NCBI RefSeq assembly: GCF_002699985.1
Contig: NZ_LKBT01000012.1
Span: forward strand, 186,001 to 250,000
DNA from: Pseudomonas sp. ICMP 561
GTDB lineage: Bacteria > Pseudomonadota > Gammaproteobacteria > Pseudomonadales > Pseudomonadaceae
Direction of reading: 5' to 3'
Length of the DNA stretch: 64,000 bases
The first letter of the stretch is position 1, and every line of letters starts with the position of its first letter. The notes below the pieces were generated by a model. That model saw only the letters and a program-made list of their open reading frames with translations, ran no database searches and was not told the DNA's origin. Both the position numbers and the translations under genes were made by a program. Of this stretch, positions 40,683-49,212 are shown piece by piece.

Positions 40683-42248
40683 ATGAAACCTCTTGTTCGT
40701 TCACTGTTGGCCTCGGCCCTGATTCTGGCTGGCGGCAGTGCCTCGGCTGAAGCCTTGCGTATCGGTTACGCCGACCCGGTCTCGTCTCTCGATCCGCAAC
40801 TGAACAACTACGCCGGGGATCGTTCGGTAGCGCTGCATGCCTTCGAATCGCTGGTCAATCGTCACGATGACAAGACCCTGCCGGGCCTGGCCAAAAGCTG
40901 GAAGGTGCTGGACGACAAGACCTGGGAGTTCAGCCTGCGCGACGACGTCAAATGGCAGGACGGCAAACCGCTGACCGCCGATGATTTCGTGTTCTCCTTC
41001 GAGCGTGCCCGCGCCGTTCCCGGCTCCGTCGCGTCCTATGCGGGCGCCATGCGGACTGTCGAGTCAATCCAGGCCAAGGATGCTCACACCCTCATCATCA
41101 AGACCCGTTCACCTAACGCCAACCTGCTGCCGGACGTCGATTCGATCTACATCGTCAGTCGCCACGTCGGGGCGGGTGCTGCGAGCGCCGATTACAACTC
41201 CGGCAAAGCGATGGTTGGCACCGGGCCTTATCGTTTCGTGTCCTTCGTGCCGGGCGACCGCACGATTTTCGAGCGAAACAACGAGTACTGGGGCGAGAAG
41301 CCGCTGTGGGACAGCGTTGATTATCGTTACATCGCCAATGCCGCGAGCCGCACCGCAGCCTTGCTGGCGGGTGATGTGGACGTGATCGACAAGGTTTCGC
41401 CAACTGACGTGGCGCGCCTGCGCCAAAGCCCGAATGTGAAGGTTTACGCTTACTCCGGTCTGCGTGCGCTGATTGTTCAACCGAGCTTCCGCGAAGGCCC
41501 GAACGAGTTTATCCGTGACAACGCGGGCAAACCTCTTGAGCAAAACCCGCTGCGCGATGTGAAGGTACGCAAGGCGTTGTCGCTGGCGATCAATCGTCAG
41601 GCAATTGTCGAGCGCATCATGCAAGGCACCGTGACCGAGGCCAACCAGTGGATGCCAGCCAATACCTTTGGCTACAACGCAGACCTGAAAAACATCCCGT
41701 ACGACCCGAAACAGGCCAAGGAGCTGCTCAAGGAAGCTGGCTTCCCGGACGGCTTCCAGTTGACCGTGCATGTACCGGGCGACCGTTACCCGCAAGCCCC
41801 GGAAACCATGCAGGCCGTGGCGCAGTTCTGGTCGCGGATCGGCGTCAAGGTGCAGCTGGAGGTGCTGCCCTGGGCGGTTTACGCCGGTAAGGCCAACAAG
41901 AACGAACTGGCAATCAGTGTGATTGGCTGGGGTAACGGCACTGGCGAAGCGGCTTATGCGCTGACCAACATCCTGACCACCGTCGACAGCACCAAGGGCC
42001 TGGGCGCTTCCAACTGGGGCCACTACAGCAACCCGTTGGTGGATCAGGCATTGACCAAAGCCACCGCCGAGTTCGACGAAGCCAAGCGCCGGACCATTCT
42101 GGAAGAGTCTGCGAAGGTCGTGACTGACGATGTCGGCATCATCCCGCTGTTCCACTACCAGAACATCTGGGCTGCGCGTAAAGACCTGAAAGTTGAGCCT
42201 CTGGTCAGCGACCGTACCGCCGCCAGTATGGTTACCAAACTGCCTTGA
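40683..42248 (+). CDS. Peptide-type ABC transporter substrate-binding protein (DppA/OppA-like)
   Basis: Periplasmic binding protein of 521 residues, family SBP_bac_5. The Sec signal peptide is MKPLVRSLLASALILAGGSA followed by SAEALRIGYAD. The mature protein has the usual landmarks: SLDPQLNNYAGDRSVALHAF, LAKSWKVLDDKTWEFSLRDD, MVGTGPYRFVSFVPGD and later LSLAINRQAIVERIM. It lies in the same operon as two permeases, two ATPases, a flavin monooxygenase and two CMD proteins. ATG 40683 is 7 bp after AAGGAAAC; the open frame extends nine codons upstream without a better start. The natural ligand is not known. It is probably a small N- or S-containing compound rather than a peptide, because the neighbours are oxidative enzymes; this is inference. 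Confidence 0.92.
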   Translation: MKPLVRSLLASALILAGGSASAEALRIGYADPVSSLDPQLNNYAGDRSVALHAFESLVNRHDDKTLPGLAKSWKVLDDKTWEFSLRDDVKWQDGKPLTADDFVFSFERARAVPGSVASYAGAMRTVESIQAKDAHTLIIKTRSPNANLLPDVDSIYIVSRHVGAGAASADYNSGKAMVGTGPYRFVSFVPGDRTIFERNNEYWGEKPLWDSVDYRYIANAASRTAALLAGDVDVIDKVSPTDVARLRQSPNVKVYAYSGLRALIVQPSFREGPNEFIRDNAGKPLEQNPLRDVKVRKALSLAINRQAIVERIMQGTVTEANQWMPANTFGYNADLKNIPYDPKQAKELLKEAGFPDGFQLTVHVPGDRYPQAPETMQAVAQFWSRIGVKVQLEVLPWAVYAGKANKNELAISVIGWGNGTGEAAYALTNILTTVDSTKGLGASNWGHYSNPLVDQALTKATAEFDEAKRRTILEESAKVVTDDVGIIPLFHYQNIWAARKDLKVEPLVSDRTAASMVTKLP

Positions 42249-42318
42249 AGTCTTGAAACCCTGAGCCTGACGCCTTGCGGGCGACAGGCATCAGCCCGAT
42301 GCAATCAGAGGATTTGTG

Positions 42319-42837
42319 ATGAATTCCACCGCTCAATCGCCGGATGTGCTGGATGATTTGCTGGGCCTGACGCCCGGCACGCATCTGCATCAGGTTCGTC
42401 ATGCCCGTGACAAAGTGCTGGCCGCTACTCAGGGCAGCCACGCGCAGTTTTTTGACCCGCATCTTGAGAATAATCTGTCCCTGAATGAGCGCCTGCTGGT
42501 GGCCTATTTCGCCAGCCGTCTGACGCCCAGCCCGTTGTTGGCTGATTACTACAAGGAGCAGTTGCGGGCGTTGAGCGTCGATCCATTGCTGATCGGCGCA
42601 TTAGATTTTGCGGCCCTTGAGCGCCTGACGGACCCTCGCTTGAAGGCCATTCTTGGTTTCACCCGCACCCTGATCGAGCGCCCGGTGGAAGGTGATCAGC
42701 AGGCGTTGCATGTGCTGCAGCAAGCCGGATTGTCCACCTCAGAAATCGTGGTGCTCGCACAGTTGATTGCTTATCTGTCGTACCAGATTCGCCTGGCGGC
42801 AGGCCTTGCCGCGTTGTCAGCCGCAGGAGCTGCGTGA
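42319..42837 (+). CDS. CMD-domain protein, Avi_7170-like
   Basis: About 172 residues with the fold of carboxymuconolactone-decarboxylase proteins, but without the redox CxxC pair. It starts NSTAQSPDVLDDLLGLTPGT and has the characteristic NERLLVAYFASRLTPSPLLA. The C-terminal helix reads IVVLAQLIAYLSYQIRLAAG. To my recollection this matches the TIGRFAM family described as CMD domain protein, Avi_7170 family, which sits beside the Avi_7169-type protein. ATG 42319 follows a GTG at 42316 in frame; the ATG is chosen. Its stop TGA overlaps the next start by one base (TGATG), so the pair is probably made together, perhaps as a hetero-complex. Confidence 0.75.
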   Translation: MNSTAQSPDVLDDLLGLTPGTHLHQVRHARDKVLAATQGSHAQFFDPHLENNLSLNERLLVAYFASRLTPSPLLADYYKEQLRALSVDPLLIGALDFAALERLTDPRLKAILGFTRTLIERPVEGDQQALHVLQQAGLSTSEIVVLAQLIAYLSYQIRLAAGLAALSAAGAA

Positions 42838-43424
42838 TGAGTGAGCCTATCCGTATCAACGGTTTCACAAGCGAAGTACTGGGCTGGAAAGCCTGGCTGC
42901 CGACCATCAAGCTGGACAGCGCAACACCCGAGCAAGTGGCTGTGCTGGAGGAGAGTCATCCGCAGGCCAAGGTCTCCGATTATTACCTGACCCTGGCGCA
43001 TCAGCCCGAAGTGCTGCGCCAGCGTTCTCTGGCTTTCAACGCCATCATGTACGCCCCCGGTGGTTTGTCGCGCGCCGAGCGTGAACTGGCGAGCACCGTG
43101 GTTTCCCGTATCAATCAGTGCGTGTACTGCGCCTCCGTGCATGCCCAGCGCTTTGAGCAACTGGCCAAGCGCAACGACGTGATTGCCGAGATATTCACGG
43201 ATCCTGAAACGGCCGGGACGACAGAGCGGGAAAAGGCCATCGTGCGTTTTTCTATCGACCTGACCCTTGATCCGGCTGCGCTGGGTGCTGAACATATCCA
43301 GCCGTTGCGTGCGCAAGGTCTGGATGATGCGCAGATTCTGGACCTGATCCACGCGATTTCGATTTTCGCCTGGGCCAATCGTTTGATGCTCAATCTGGGC
43401 GAGCCGGTTTACAAGGAGGCGTGA
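42837..43424 (+). CDS. AhpD/CMD-family protein with CxxC motif, Avi_7169-like
   Basis: Alkylhydroperoxidase-like protein of 195 residues. The catalytic motif C95-V-Y-C98-A-S-V-H102 is complete, as in AhpD, where the two cysteines and the nearby histidine and glutamate reduce peroxides or relay electrons. The surrounding helix reads ELASTVVSRINQCVYCA. The C-terminal half is an acidic helical region that contacts partner subunits in relatives. In the Avi_7169 family this protein accompanies the Cys-less paralogue encoded just upstream. It may remove peroxide or an acyl-hydroperoxide formed by the monooxygenase of this operon, which is inference. The operon ends with the terminator at 43513-43575. 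Confidence 0.8.
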   Translation: MSEPIRINGFTSEVLGWKAWLPTIKLDSATPEQVAVLEESHPQAKVSDYYLTLAHQPEVLRQRSLAFNAIMYAPGGLSRAERELASTVVSRINQCVYCASVHAQRFEQLAKRNDVIAEIFTDPETAGTTEREKAIVRFSIDLTLDPAALGAEHIQPLRAQGLDDAQILDLIHAISIFAWANRLMLNLGEPVYKEA

Positions 43425-43512
43425 ACAGGGCGCGCTCAGCAATCAGGCGTTTGAATAAAAACTTCACTAAAAATTGTACAAAGTGATGTTCGTCGTATAG
43501 CTTTTAAGTCTG

Positions 43513-43575
43513 AAGGGTCAGCTTCCCGGTGTTGTTGTGGTCTTTGACCTTGCACCGGGTTGCTGACCCTTTTTT
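43513..43575 (+). terminator. Strong terminator at the end of the flavin-monooxygenase/ABC operon
   Basis: AAGGGTCAGC and GCTGACCCTT form a 10-bp stem with a second inner stem CCCGGT/ACCGGG, followed by six T residues (43570-43575). It lies 88 bp after the AhpD-like gene and separates it from the gene at 43611. Confidence 0.9.
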
Positions 43576-43610
43576 GGTCTTGCCCTGAAGACCCAGACGA
43601 GAGGCATTGT

Positions 43611-44138
43611 ATGGCACGACTTTGGCTGGTGTTTTTTCTGCTGTTCAGTCAGGTGTTCAGCCAGTTGGCGAGCGCGTCCTGGCAGGAAGCGTTGCCCAAT
43701 GCGCAGGTTATCGGCGGGGGCGATCTGCGCGTGTTCGGCTTCCGTGTCTACACTGCGCGATTGCTGAGTGCTGGCAAGCCTCTGAAGGCTGATCAGCCGT
43801 TTGCACTGGAGCTGACTTATCACCGGACGATTTCCCGGGATGATCTGGTTGAGGCCAGCATTGTCGAGATCAAGCGTACCTCACCGAAGCCGATCCCCGA
43901 GAAGCAGTTGGTCGCCTGGCGTGAGCAAATGGCCCAGGCGTTTGTCGATGTTGAAGAGGGCATGAAAATCACCGGGGTGTATTTCCCTGGCCGCGAAGCG
44001 CGCTTTTACGTCGGTGACAAGCTGCAGCATGTTGTACAGGATCCGCAGTTTGCAAAAGCATTCTTTGATATCTGGCTAAGCCCGAAAACCCGCAACCCCG
44101 AGCTGCGTGAGCAACTGATGGGTGGGGCACGTAAATAA
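43611..44138 (+). CDS. Chalcone-isomerase-like periplasmic protein
   Basis: About 175 residues. A signal peptide is clear: MARLWLVFFLLFSQVFSQLA then SASW. The mature part LPNAQVIGGGDLRVFGFRVY and the central ISRDDLVEASIVEIKRTSPK match the chalcone-isomerase-like domain family found in bacteria, which is not a true flavonoid enzyme. ATG 43611 gives the signal; an open frame starting 51 bp earlier would run through the terminator T-run. The following DUF3833 gene starts 26 bp after the stop, and the pair is often found together. Elsewhere such pairs occur in larger sets with a fatty-acid methyltransferase and flavoprotein, but no such genes are present here. Confidence 0.83.
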   Translation: MARLWLVFFLLFSQVFSQLASASWQEALPNAQVIGGGDLRVFGFRVYTARLLSAGKPLKADQPFALELTYHRTISRDDLVEASIVEIKRTSPKPIPEKQLVAWREQMAQAFVDVEEGMKITGVYFPGREARFYVGDKLQHVVQDPQFAKAFFDIWLSPKTRNPELREQLMGGARK

Positions 44139-44164
44139 CTCATTTCTCTGCTGGGAGCTGGACT

Positions 44165-44686
44165 ATGTTGAAGGCCATGATCATCGCTGCATGTATCGGT
44201 TTGACTGCCTGCAGCGGCGTGGACGTGAAGCAGTACAGTCAGGAAACCCCGAAGCTGGATCTGCGAGAGTATTTCAACGGCCGCGTAGTGGCTCAGGGCA
44301 TCTTCCAGAAGCGTTCCGGGGAAGTCACCAAACGCATGGATGTGGTGATCAATGGTCGCAGCGAAGGCGACGCGTTGATCCTGCACGAAGACTTCACCTA
44401 CAGCGACGGTAAAAAAGAAACCCGTGTATGGACGCTTCTTCCCGATGGGCCAGGCCGCTGGACGGGCACAGCAGGGGATGTCGACGGCAAGGCTTTCGGT
44501 GAGGTGTCCGGCAATGCCTTTCACTGGCGTTACGTGCTGAATCTTCCGGTAGACGGCACCACGTACAAAGTGCACTTCGATGACTGGATGTACCTGCTGG
44601 ACGAAAAGACCCTGGCCAATCGCTCGTACATGAGCAAGCTGGGTGTGGAGTTGGGGCAAGTGACGTTTTTCTTTCGTAAGGAGTAA
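44165..44686 (+). CDS. DUF3833 lipoprotein
   Basis: 173 residues beginning MLKAMIIAACIGLTACSG, with a lipobox ending at Cys17, so the mature protein should be lipid-anchored. The body matches DUF3833: DLREYFNGRVVAQGIFQKRS, then VVINGRSEGDALILHEDFTY and the strand WTGTAGDVDGKAFGEVSG. The function is unknown. It follows the chalcone-isomerase-like gene by 26 bp and is probably cotranscribed with it. The C-terminus ends FFFRKE, and a ribosome site CTGGGAGCTGG lies just upstream of the ATG. After it come two copies of a REPIN-type repeat and no terminator. Confidence 0.88.
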   Translation: MLKAMIIAACIGLTACSGVDVKQYSQETPKLDLREYFNGRVVAQGIFQKRSGEVTKRMDVVINGRSEGDALILHEDFTYSDGKKETRVWTLLPDGPGRWTGTAGDVDGKAFGEVSGNAFHWRYVLNLPVDGTTYKVHFDDWMYLLDEKTLANRSYMSKLGVELGQVTFFFRKE

Positions 44687-45135
44687 TCGGACGAAAGATG
44701 CCGATCAGGTAGGAGGCAACTTGTTGGCGAGAAGGTTTGACGCGGTGATTCAGAGCTGACGCCTCGCGAACAAGTTCGCTCCTACCGGGGGATCGTATTC
44801 CAATTCGATTAATAATGGCTTACTGGTGGTCGCCGTTGTGTCGTTGGTGGGGGCTGGCTACGTTTGGAACAATTTGGGCGAAAGACGCAGATCAGGTAGG
44901 AGGCAACTTGTTGGCGAGAAGGTTTTACGCGGTGATTCAGAGCTGACGCCTCGCGAACAAGTTCGCTCCTACCGAATAGTGCCGTCTCATGAATAGAGTC
45001 GCCGCGTCATTTCATCTGCCTGTCTGGAATTTCTTGAAACCTTCGCTGCATATCCTGCCCACCCCTCTGTACTATGGCTGCCCCGGTTTTTGATACCGGA
45101 CGCATGACCACGATATTCCTCACCGGACGACCTGC
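44687..45135. repeat. Two near-identical REPIN copies (44707-44787 and 44894-44974)
   Basis: The block starting CGAAAGATGCCGATCAGG at 44695 recurs at 44880 with few changes. Each copy has GGTAGGAGGCAACTTGTTGG on the left and ACAAGTTCGCTCCTACC on the right. They are 187 bp apart in the same orientation. The sequence between them shows a short hydrophobic reading frame without a start codon, which I do not count as a gene. The rest of the 449-bp gap is the leader of the MFS gene, with no supported gene. Confidence 0.8.
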
Positions 45136-46323
45136 ATGACCAAGCCTGTTTCATCTTCCAGCAGAGATTTCATTCTGGTGGCCTGCGCATTGCTGATCGT
45201 CATGGTTGGCACGACATTGCCAACCCCGCTGTATATCTATTACCAGCAGCAGATGGGCTTTGGTGAAACCTGGGTGACGCTGATTTTCTCGATCTATGCC
45301 GCTGGAGTCATCGCCGCTTTACTGGCGGTGGGCAGTTGGTCTGATCAGGTCGGGCGTCGTCCTATGCTGTGTGCCGGTCTGGTCATGGGGGCGATCAGTG
45401 CGGTGATTTTCCTGTATTGCGATTCCATTGGTGGCCTGTTGCTGGGCCGACTGTTTTCCGGGTTTTCCGCCGGGATCATGACCGGCACCGCCACGGTGGC
45501 TGTCATCGAGCTGGCCCCGAAGTCCTGGAGCAGGCGCTCCACGCTGGTGGCGACGGCTGCCAACATGTTTGGTCTCGGGCTGGGGCCTATGCTGGCGGGT
45601 CTGACGTCTCAGCATTTACCGCATCCACTGCAACTGGTGTTCTGGCTGCACCTGGGGTTTCTGGCGATTGCCCTGGTGGGCGTTATGGTTGCCCGGGAAA
45701 CGGTCAAGCGTCCGGAGGTGCCACGCTTGCGGGTCATGCGGCCTTCGATTCCCGCCGAAGTGCGCGGCCTGTTCATTCCGGCAGCCATCGCCGGGCTGGC
45801 AGGCTTTAGCGTTGCCGGGCTGTTCACCAGCATGGTGCCGTCGATCATGCGTCAGGTCATGGAGCAATCCAACGGCATCGTGATCGGTGCTGTGGTCGGC
45901 TCGTTCTTCGCGGCATCGGTAGTCGGTCAGGCGCTGTTGCAATGGTTGCCGTCCCGCCAGCACATGACCCTGGGTTGCGTTGCGCTGATTCTCGGCATGC
46001 TGACCCTGGGCCTGAGTATCGCGACCGAGCAGATGCTGTTGCTGATCGTTGCGGGCATCACCGCAGGTATCGGCCAGGGCATGGTGTTCCGCGCCGGTAT
46101 GGGCGCTGTGACTGCCGCCAGTCCTGCGCATCAGAAAGCGGCGGTCGCGTCAGCGCTGTTTGTGGTGTTGTACCTGTCCATGTCATTGCCGGTGATCGCG
46201 GTGGGGGTCAGCGTGCCGGTGTTTGGTCTGCGTCATGTGGGTGAGTTATTCAGCGCTATTGTTGCGTTGATCGCTGTGGTTGCGATGTGGAGCATGAGAA
46301 GGGCACAGGCTGCGTTGGTTTGA
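45136..46323 (+). CDS. MFS transporter
   Basis: Major-facilitator protein of 395 residues, about twelve hydrophobic segments. The loop between helices 2 and 3 reads GSWSDQVGRRPMLCAG, the D-x-x-GRR motif, and the antiporter-type motif is represented near RLFSGFSAGIMTG. The first segment is preceded by a Ser-rich cytoplasmic tail, and LPTPLYIYYQQQMGFGETW lies after helix 1. The substrate is not evident. It is a single gene in its own right, with a REPIN hairpin 33 bp after the stop. The start ATG 45136 follows GGACGACCTGC, a weak ribosome site. Confidence 0.87.
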   Translation: MTKPVSSSSRDFILVACALLIVMVGTTLPTPLYIYYQQQMGFGETWVTLIFSIYAAGVIAALLAVGSWSDQVGRRPMLCAGLVMGAISAVIFLYCDSIGGLLLGRLFSGFSAGIMTGTATVAVIELAPKSWSRRSTLVATAANMFGLGLGPMLAGLTSQHLPHPLQLVFWLHLGFLAIALVGVMVARETVKRPEVPRLRVMRPSIPAEVRGLFIPAAIAGLAGFSVAGLFTSMVPSIMRQVMEQSNGIVIGAVVGSFFAASVVGQALLQWLPSRQHMTLGCVALILGMLTLGLSIATEQMLLLIVAGITAGIGQGMVFRAGMGAVTAASPAHQKAAVASALFVVLYLSMSLPVIAVGVSVPVFGLRHVGELFSAIVALIAVVAMWSMRRAQAALV

Positions 46324-46356
46324 GGTGGCGAGATTGAGCCAATTGATTCCAGTTGC

Positions 46357-46444
46357 GTTGGAGCGAGGCTTGCCCGCGAACCAGTCGACTCGGTAAGCCA
46401 GACACACCGCGTTATCGTTCTTCGCGGGCAAGCCTCGCTCCAAC
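46357..46444. repeat. REPIN hairpin, GGCTTGCCCGCGA family
   Basis: GTTGGAGCGAGGCTTGCC CGCGAA on the left and the exact complement on the right. It lies between the MFS gene and the operator pair of the next gene. Confidence 0.88.
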
Positions 46445-46488
46445 GCGATCGATGAGCGACCCGCAATACCCAAGGCACATTTCTTGCT

Positions 46489-46520
46489 TTGCTAACAATA
46501 AAACTATTGATAGCTAGCAA
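46489..46520. promoter_or_regulatory. Paired TTGCTAGCAA-type operator upstream of the gamma-glutamyltransferase-like gene
   Basis: TTGCTAACAA (46489-46498) and TAGCTAGCAA (46511-46520) are near-palindromes whose centres are 22 bp apart. The second ends 19 bp before ATG 46540. The same pair occurs upstream of the branched-chain ABC operon at 55043-55073, with centres 21 bp apart and about 15 bp from its start codon. This matching geometry indicates a shared regulator, most simply the GntR/FCD protein encoded at 48234. Confidence 0.65.
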
Positions 46521-46539
46521 AAAAAGAGAGCCTTTGATC

Positions 46540-48111
46540 ATGATCGCCACCTCAACTCGCGCCGTCATCTGTACGCCTCACGCCGAAGCCAGCGCCGCCG
46601 GGCTGCGCATTCTCGATGCCGGGGGCACGGCCATCGATGCGATGCTGGCCGCCAGCGCGATGCTTGCAGCGGTGTTTCCGCACATGACCGGGCTGGGCGG
46701 CGATGCGCTATGGATGATCCACGACAGCAAGGTGCGCACCATCGTGGGGATCGGTCGGGCCGGTCAACATATGCCTCAGGGCGGGAAGATCACTGTGCGC
46801 GGCCCGTCCTCGGTAGCGAGCACTGCGGGCGCCCTGGCCAGTTGGCAGACCGCAGCGAACATCAGTCGCCATGAATGGGGGTCGACGCTGGGTTGGGGTG
46901 ACTTGCTCGGAGACGCTGCCACGATGGCGGATCAAGGCACGCTTGTTTCACAGTCACAATTGTTCTGGCAGACCTTGCGTCAACCCCTCATCGAGCAGCT
47001 ACCGGACCTGCATCGCCTGTGCAAGACCGATGGCCGCTGGATGGGCGAGGGCGACACCCTGCGCCAGCCGGAACTGGCCAATACCCTGCGTCACCTGGCC
47101 AGGCATGGCGTCGAGGACTTCTATCGAGGGGAGTTGGCCGAGGCATTCGGTACGGCGTTTGACCGGCTTGGTTGTGGCCTGACGGCGGCGGATCTGGCGG
47201 CCACCCGGGCGCCTGAAGTTGCGCCGATTTCGGTGCGTTATCGTCAGGGTCGACTCTATAACGTGGCGCCGCCGTGTCAGGGGCTCTACACCTTGCAGGC
47301 GATGGCCGCACTGCAACACAAGCCATTGGCGGATGTGGAAAACGGCAGCGCGCAGTATTACCACTATCTGGTGGAAGCCATTAAGCAGGGGTTGCTGCGG
47401 CGTAATGCACAGCTGTGCGATCCATTGAGCACCGCGTGGGATTACGCCTCCAGTCTGGAGGACGCGCAAATCAAGGCTTACGCGGAAGCCATCGACGATC
47501 AGCGAGCGGCACCCTGGAATGAACCGGGTCGACCTGCCGATACCATCTGGATGGCTGCCACCGACGCTCAGGGGCGAACCGCATGCCTGATCCAGAGCCT
47601 GTTTCACGATTTCGGTTCGGGCTGCATCCTCGGTGATACCGGCGTGCTGTGGCAGAACCGCGCTGCCGGTTTCGACGCTGATGCCAACCATGTCAACGGC
47701 TGGGCACCGGGCAAGCGTCCGGCGCACACTTTGAACCCGTCCTGCTATCTGGCCGATGACGGTCGCCGCTGGTTCTTCGGCACCCAAGGCGGCGACGGTC
47801 AGCCGCAGACGCAAATGGTTCTGGCCACGCAATTGGTCGACTATCAGCAACCGATTGATCTGGCGCTGGAGACGCCGCGCTTCCTGTTGGGGCGCAGCTT
47901 TTTCGACAGCACTGACAATCTGAAGCTGGAAGGCGACATGAGTACCGCGACGGTCGAGGGGCTTGCCGCGCAGGGCCATGAAGTGGAAATCATCCCGCCG
48001 CGCAGCCCCATGACCGGTCACGCCGGGATCATCGCGATTGATGAAACGGGACGTCGCAGCGCCATGCATGATCCGCGTGGCGAAGGCCTCGCGCTGGGGC
48101 AGCCCAACTGA
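46540..48111 (+). CDS. Gamma-glutamyltransferase-family hydrolase
   Basis: N-terminal-nucleophile hydrolase family, 523 residues. The start SAAGLRILDAGGTAIDAMLA matches the usual N-terminal helix of gamma-glutamyltransferases, followed by FPHMTGLGGDALWMIHD. The autoprocessing/nucleophile threonine is probably T335 in GRPADTIWMAATDAQGRTA, and LIQSLFHDFGSGCI and FGTQGGDGQPQTQM follow as in the family. No signal peptide is seen, so it is cytoplasmic, unlike the classic periplasmic enzyme; some such members act on other gamma-glutamyl or amide bonds. ATG 46540 follows AAGAGAG at 10 bp. Just upstream lies the operator pair. It is followed by the GntR regulator gene after 122 bp and is probably part of the regulon with the ABC operon. 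Confidence 0.85.
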   Translation: MIATSTRAVICTPHAEASAAGLRILDAGGTAIDAMLAASAMLAAVFPHMTGLGGDALWMIHDSKVRTIVGIGRAGQHMPQGGKITVRGPSSVASTAGALASWQTAANISRHEWGSTLGWGDLLGDAATMADQGTLVSQSQLFWQTLRQPLIEQLPDLHRLCKTDGRWMGEGDTLRQPELANTLRHLARHGVEDFYRGELAEAFGTAFDRLGCGLTAADLAATRAPEVAPISVRYRQGRLYNVAPPCQGLYTLQAMAALQHKPLADVENGSAQYYHYLVEAIKQGLLRRNAQLCDPLSTAWDYASSLEDAQIKAYAEAIDDQRAAPWNEPGRPADTIWMAATDAQGRTACLIQSLFHDFGSGCILGDTGVLWQNRAAGFDADANHVNGWAPGKRPAHTLNPSCYLADDGRRWFFGTQGGDGQPQTQMVLATQLVDYQQPIDLALETPRFLLGRSFFDSTDNLKLEGDMSTATVEGLAAQGHEVEIIPPRSPMTGHAGIIAIDETGRRSAMHDPRGEGLALGQPN

Positions 48112-48233
48112 TCGCCCGACCCGTTGCACACGGGGTTTGCCGGTGTCGTGCGGCTGGCGGATAATGCCGCCGATTGCCCGCCACTGGCAGACCTGCTGCG
48201 ATGGCGCCAAGCGGTTTGAAAATAGAGGAAAGG

Positions 48234-48926
48234 ATGGGCCTGAGCACTGTCACTGCCAAACAGCTTGAGGTGCAACGTATCGTCGATGCGTTGTTCAAGG
48301 CTATCGCCCAACATCGTCTGCCACCCGGCACGCGACTGATCGAAGCGCAAATCGTCGAGACCCTGCAAGCCAACCGCAACCATGTGCAGGTGGCGCTGCA
48401 GCGTCTGGCAATGCAGAAGGTGGTGACCATCGAGGCCAACCGTGGCGCCATGGTTGCCCAGCCTACTGCCAAGGAAGCCCGGGATATTTTCAGTGCGCGT
48501 CGCGCCATTGAACGTGCGATTGTGGAGGGCATCACTCCAGCAATCATGCGCAAGCAGCGTCAGCGGATTGCGACGCACATGAACAATGAACGCAAGGCCA
48601 CCAACGAGACGGACCGTCGGGCTATCGTGCGGGAGTTGAGCGAGTTTCACTTGATGCTCGGCGAGATCAGCGGCAACACCGTGCTGAGTGACATCCTCGC
48701 CAACCTGATGGTGCGCAGCTCACTGATCGTGGCGCTTTATCAGCGTAATGACGTGCCGTCCTGCGCGTCGGACGAGCATCAGGAAATCATCACCGCGCTG
48801 GAAAACGGCAATAACGAACGCGCTGTGGCGGTCATGCTTGAACACCTGGACGAGCTGGAAGGGCAGCTTGCTCTGGAGGAAAGCGCGCCGGAGGAATTCA
48901 ACCTGCGGCAGGCGTTGAGTGATTGA
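48234..48926 (+). CDS. GntR-family transcriptional regulator with FCD domain
   Basis: Regulator of about 230 residues. The winged helix at the N-terminus reads IVDALFKAIAQHRLPPGTRL, then QIVETLQANRNHVQVALQRL with recognition helix, and the wing KVVTIEANRGAMVA. Residues 90-220 are the helical FCD ligand domain, with SEFHLMLGEISGNTVLSDIL and DEHQEIITALENGNNERAV, including the D/H/H positions that bind metal or ligand in this family. The GAGG box 5 bp before ATG 48234 supports that start; ATG 48201 would add 11 residues. FCD regulators bind short palindromes as dimers, so it is the best candidate for the TTGCTAGCAA sites. The effector may be a product of the regulon. Confidence 0.88.
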   Translation: MGLSTVTAKQLEVQRIVDALFKAIAQHRLPPGTRLIEAQIVETLQANRNHVQVALQRLAMQKVVTIEANRGAMVAQPTAKEARDIFSARRAIERAIVEGITPAIMRKQRQRIATHMNNERKATNETDRRAIVRELSEFHLMLGEISGNTVLSDILANLMVRSSLIVALYQRNDVPSCASDEHQEIITALENGNNERAVAVMLEHLDELEGQLALEESAPEEFNLRQALSD

Positions 48927-48947
48927 AAGGGTAGCAACCCATAAATC

Positions 48948-49039
48948 CGTAGGACCGGCTTTAGCCGGGAGAGCAGTGTTTCTGCAGAAGAAAATTTAGC
49001 GACTATCCGGACGTCCTCCCGGCTAAAGCCGGTCCTACG
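48948..49039. repeat. REPIN hairpin, GGCTTTAGCCGGGAG family
   Basis: CGTAGGACCGGCTTTAGCC GGGAG and CTCCCGGCTAAAGCC GGTCCTACG pair exactly. Another copy, with one mismatch, is at 60624-60714, and a half copy lies at 23749-23768. Confidence 0.88.
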
Positions 49040-49055
49040 ATCCGCGTGGCACATG

Positions 49056-49143
49056 GTTGGAGCGAGGCTTGCCCGCGAATCAGTCGACGCGGCATGTCAG
49101 ACACACCGCGTTATCGTTATTCGCGGGCAAGCCTCGCTCCAAC
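49056..49143. repeat. REPIN hairpin, GGCTTGCCCGCGA family
   Basis: GTTGGAGCGAGGCTTGCC CGCGAA and its complement. Together with the hairpin at 48948 it fills the gap between the convergent GntR and amidohydrolase genes and probably serves as a two-way terminator. Confidence 0.88.
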
Positions 49144-49212
49144 CAAACGCCGTCGATCCTTGAGCTTGTGGGCAAACATAGAATCTTTCACATACCCCGT
49201 TTGCAGCAGATG

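Noticed and set aside
44820..44867. Hydrophobic stretch reading LLVVAVVSLVGAGYVW between two repeats
   Set aside because: No start codon upstream before a stop at 44757; it may be a gene remnant but nothing supports expression.
44820..44960. A 43-codon frame starting at ATG 44815, running into the second repeat copy
   Set aside because: Most of the frame is repeat sequence, no ribosome site and no resemblance to known proteins.
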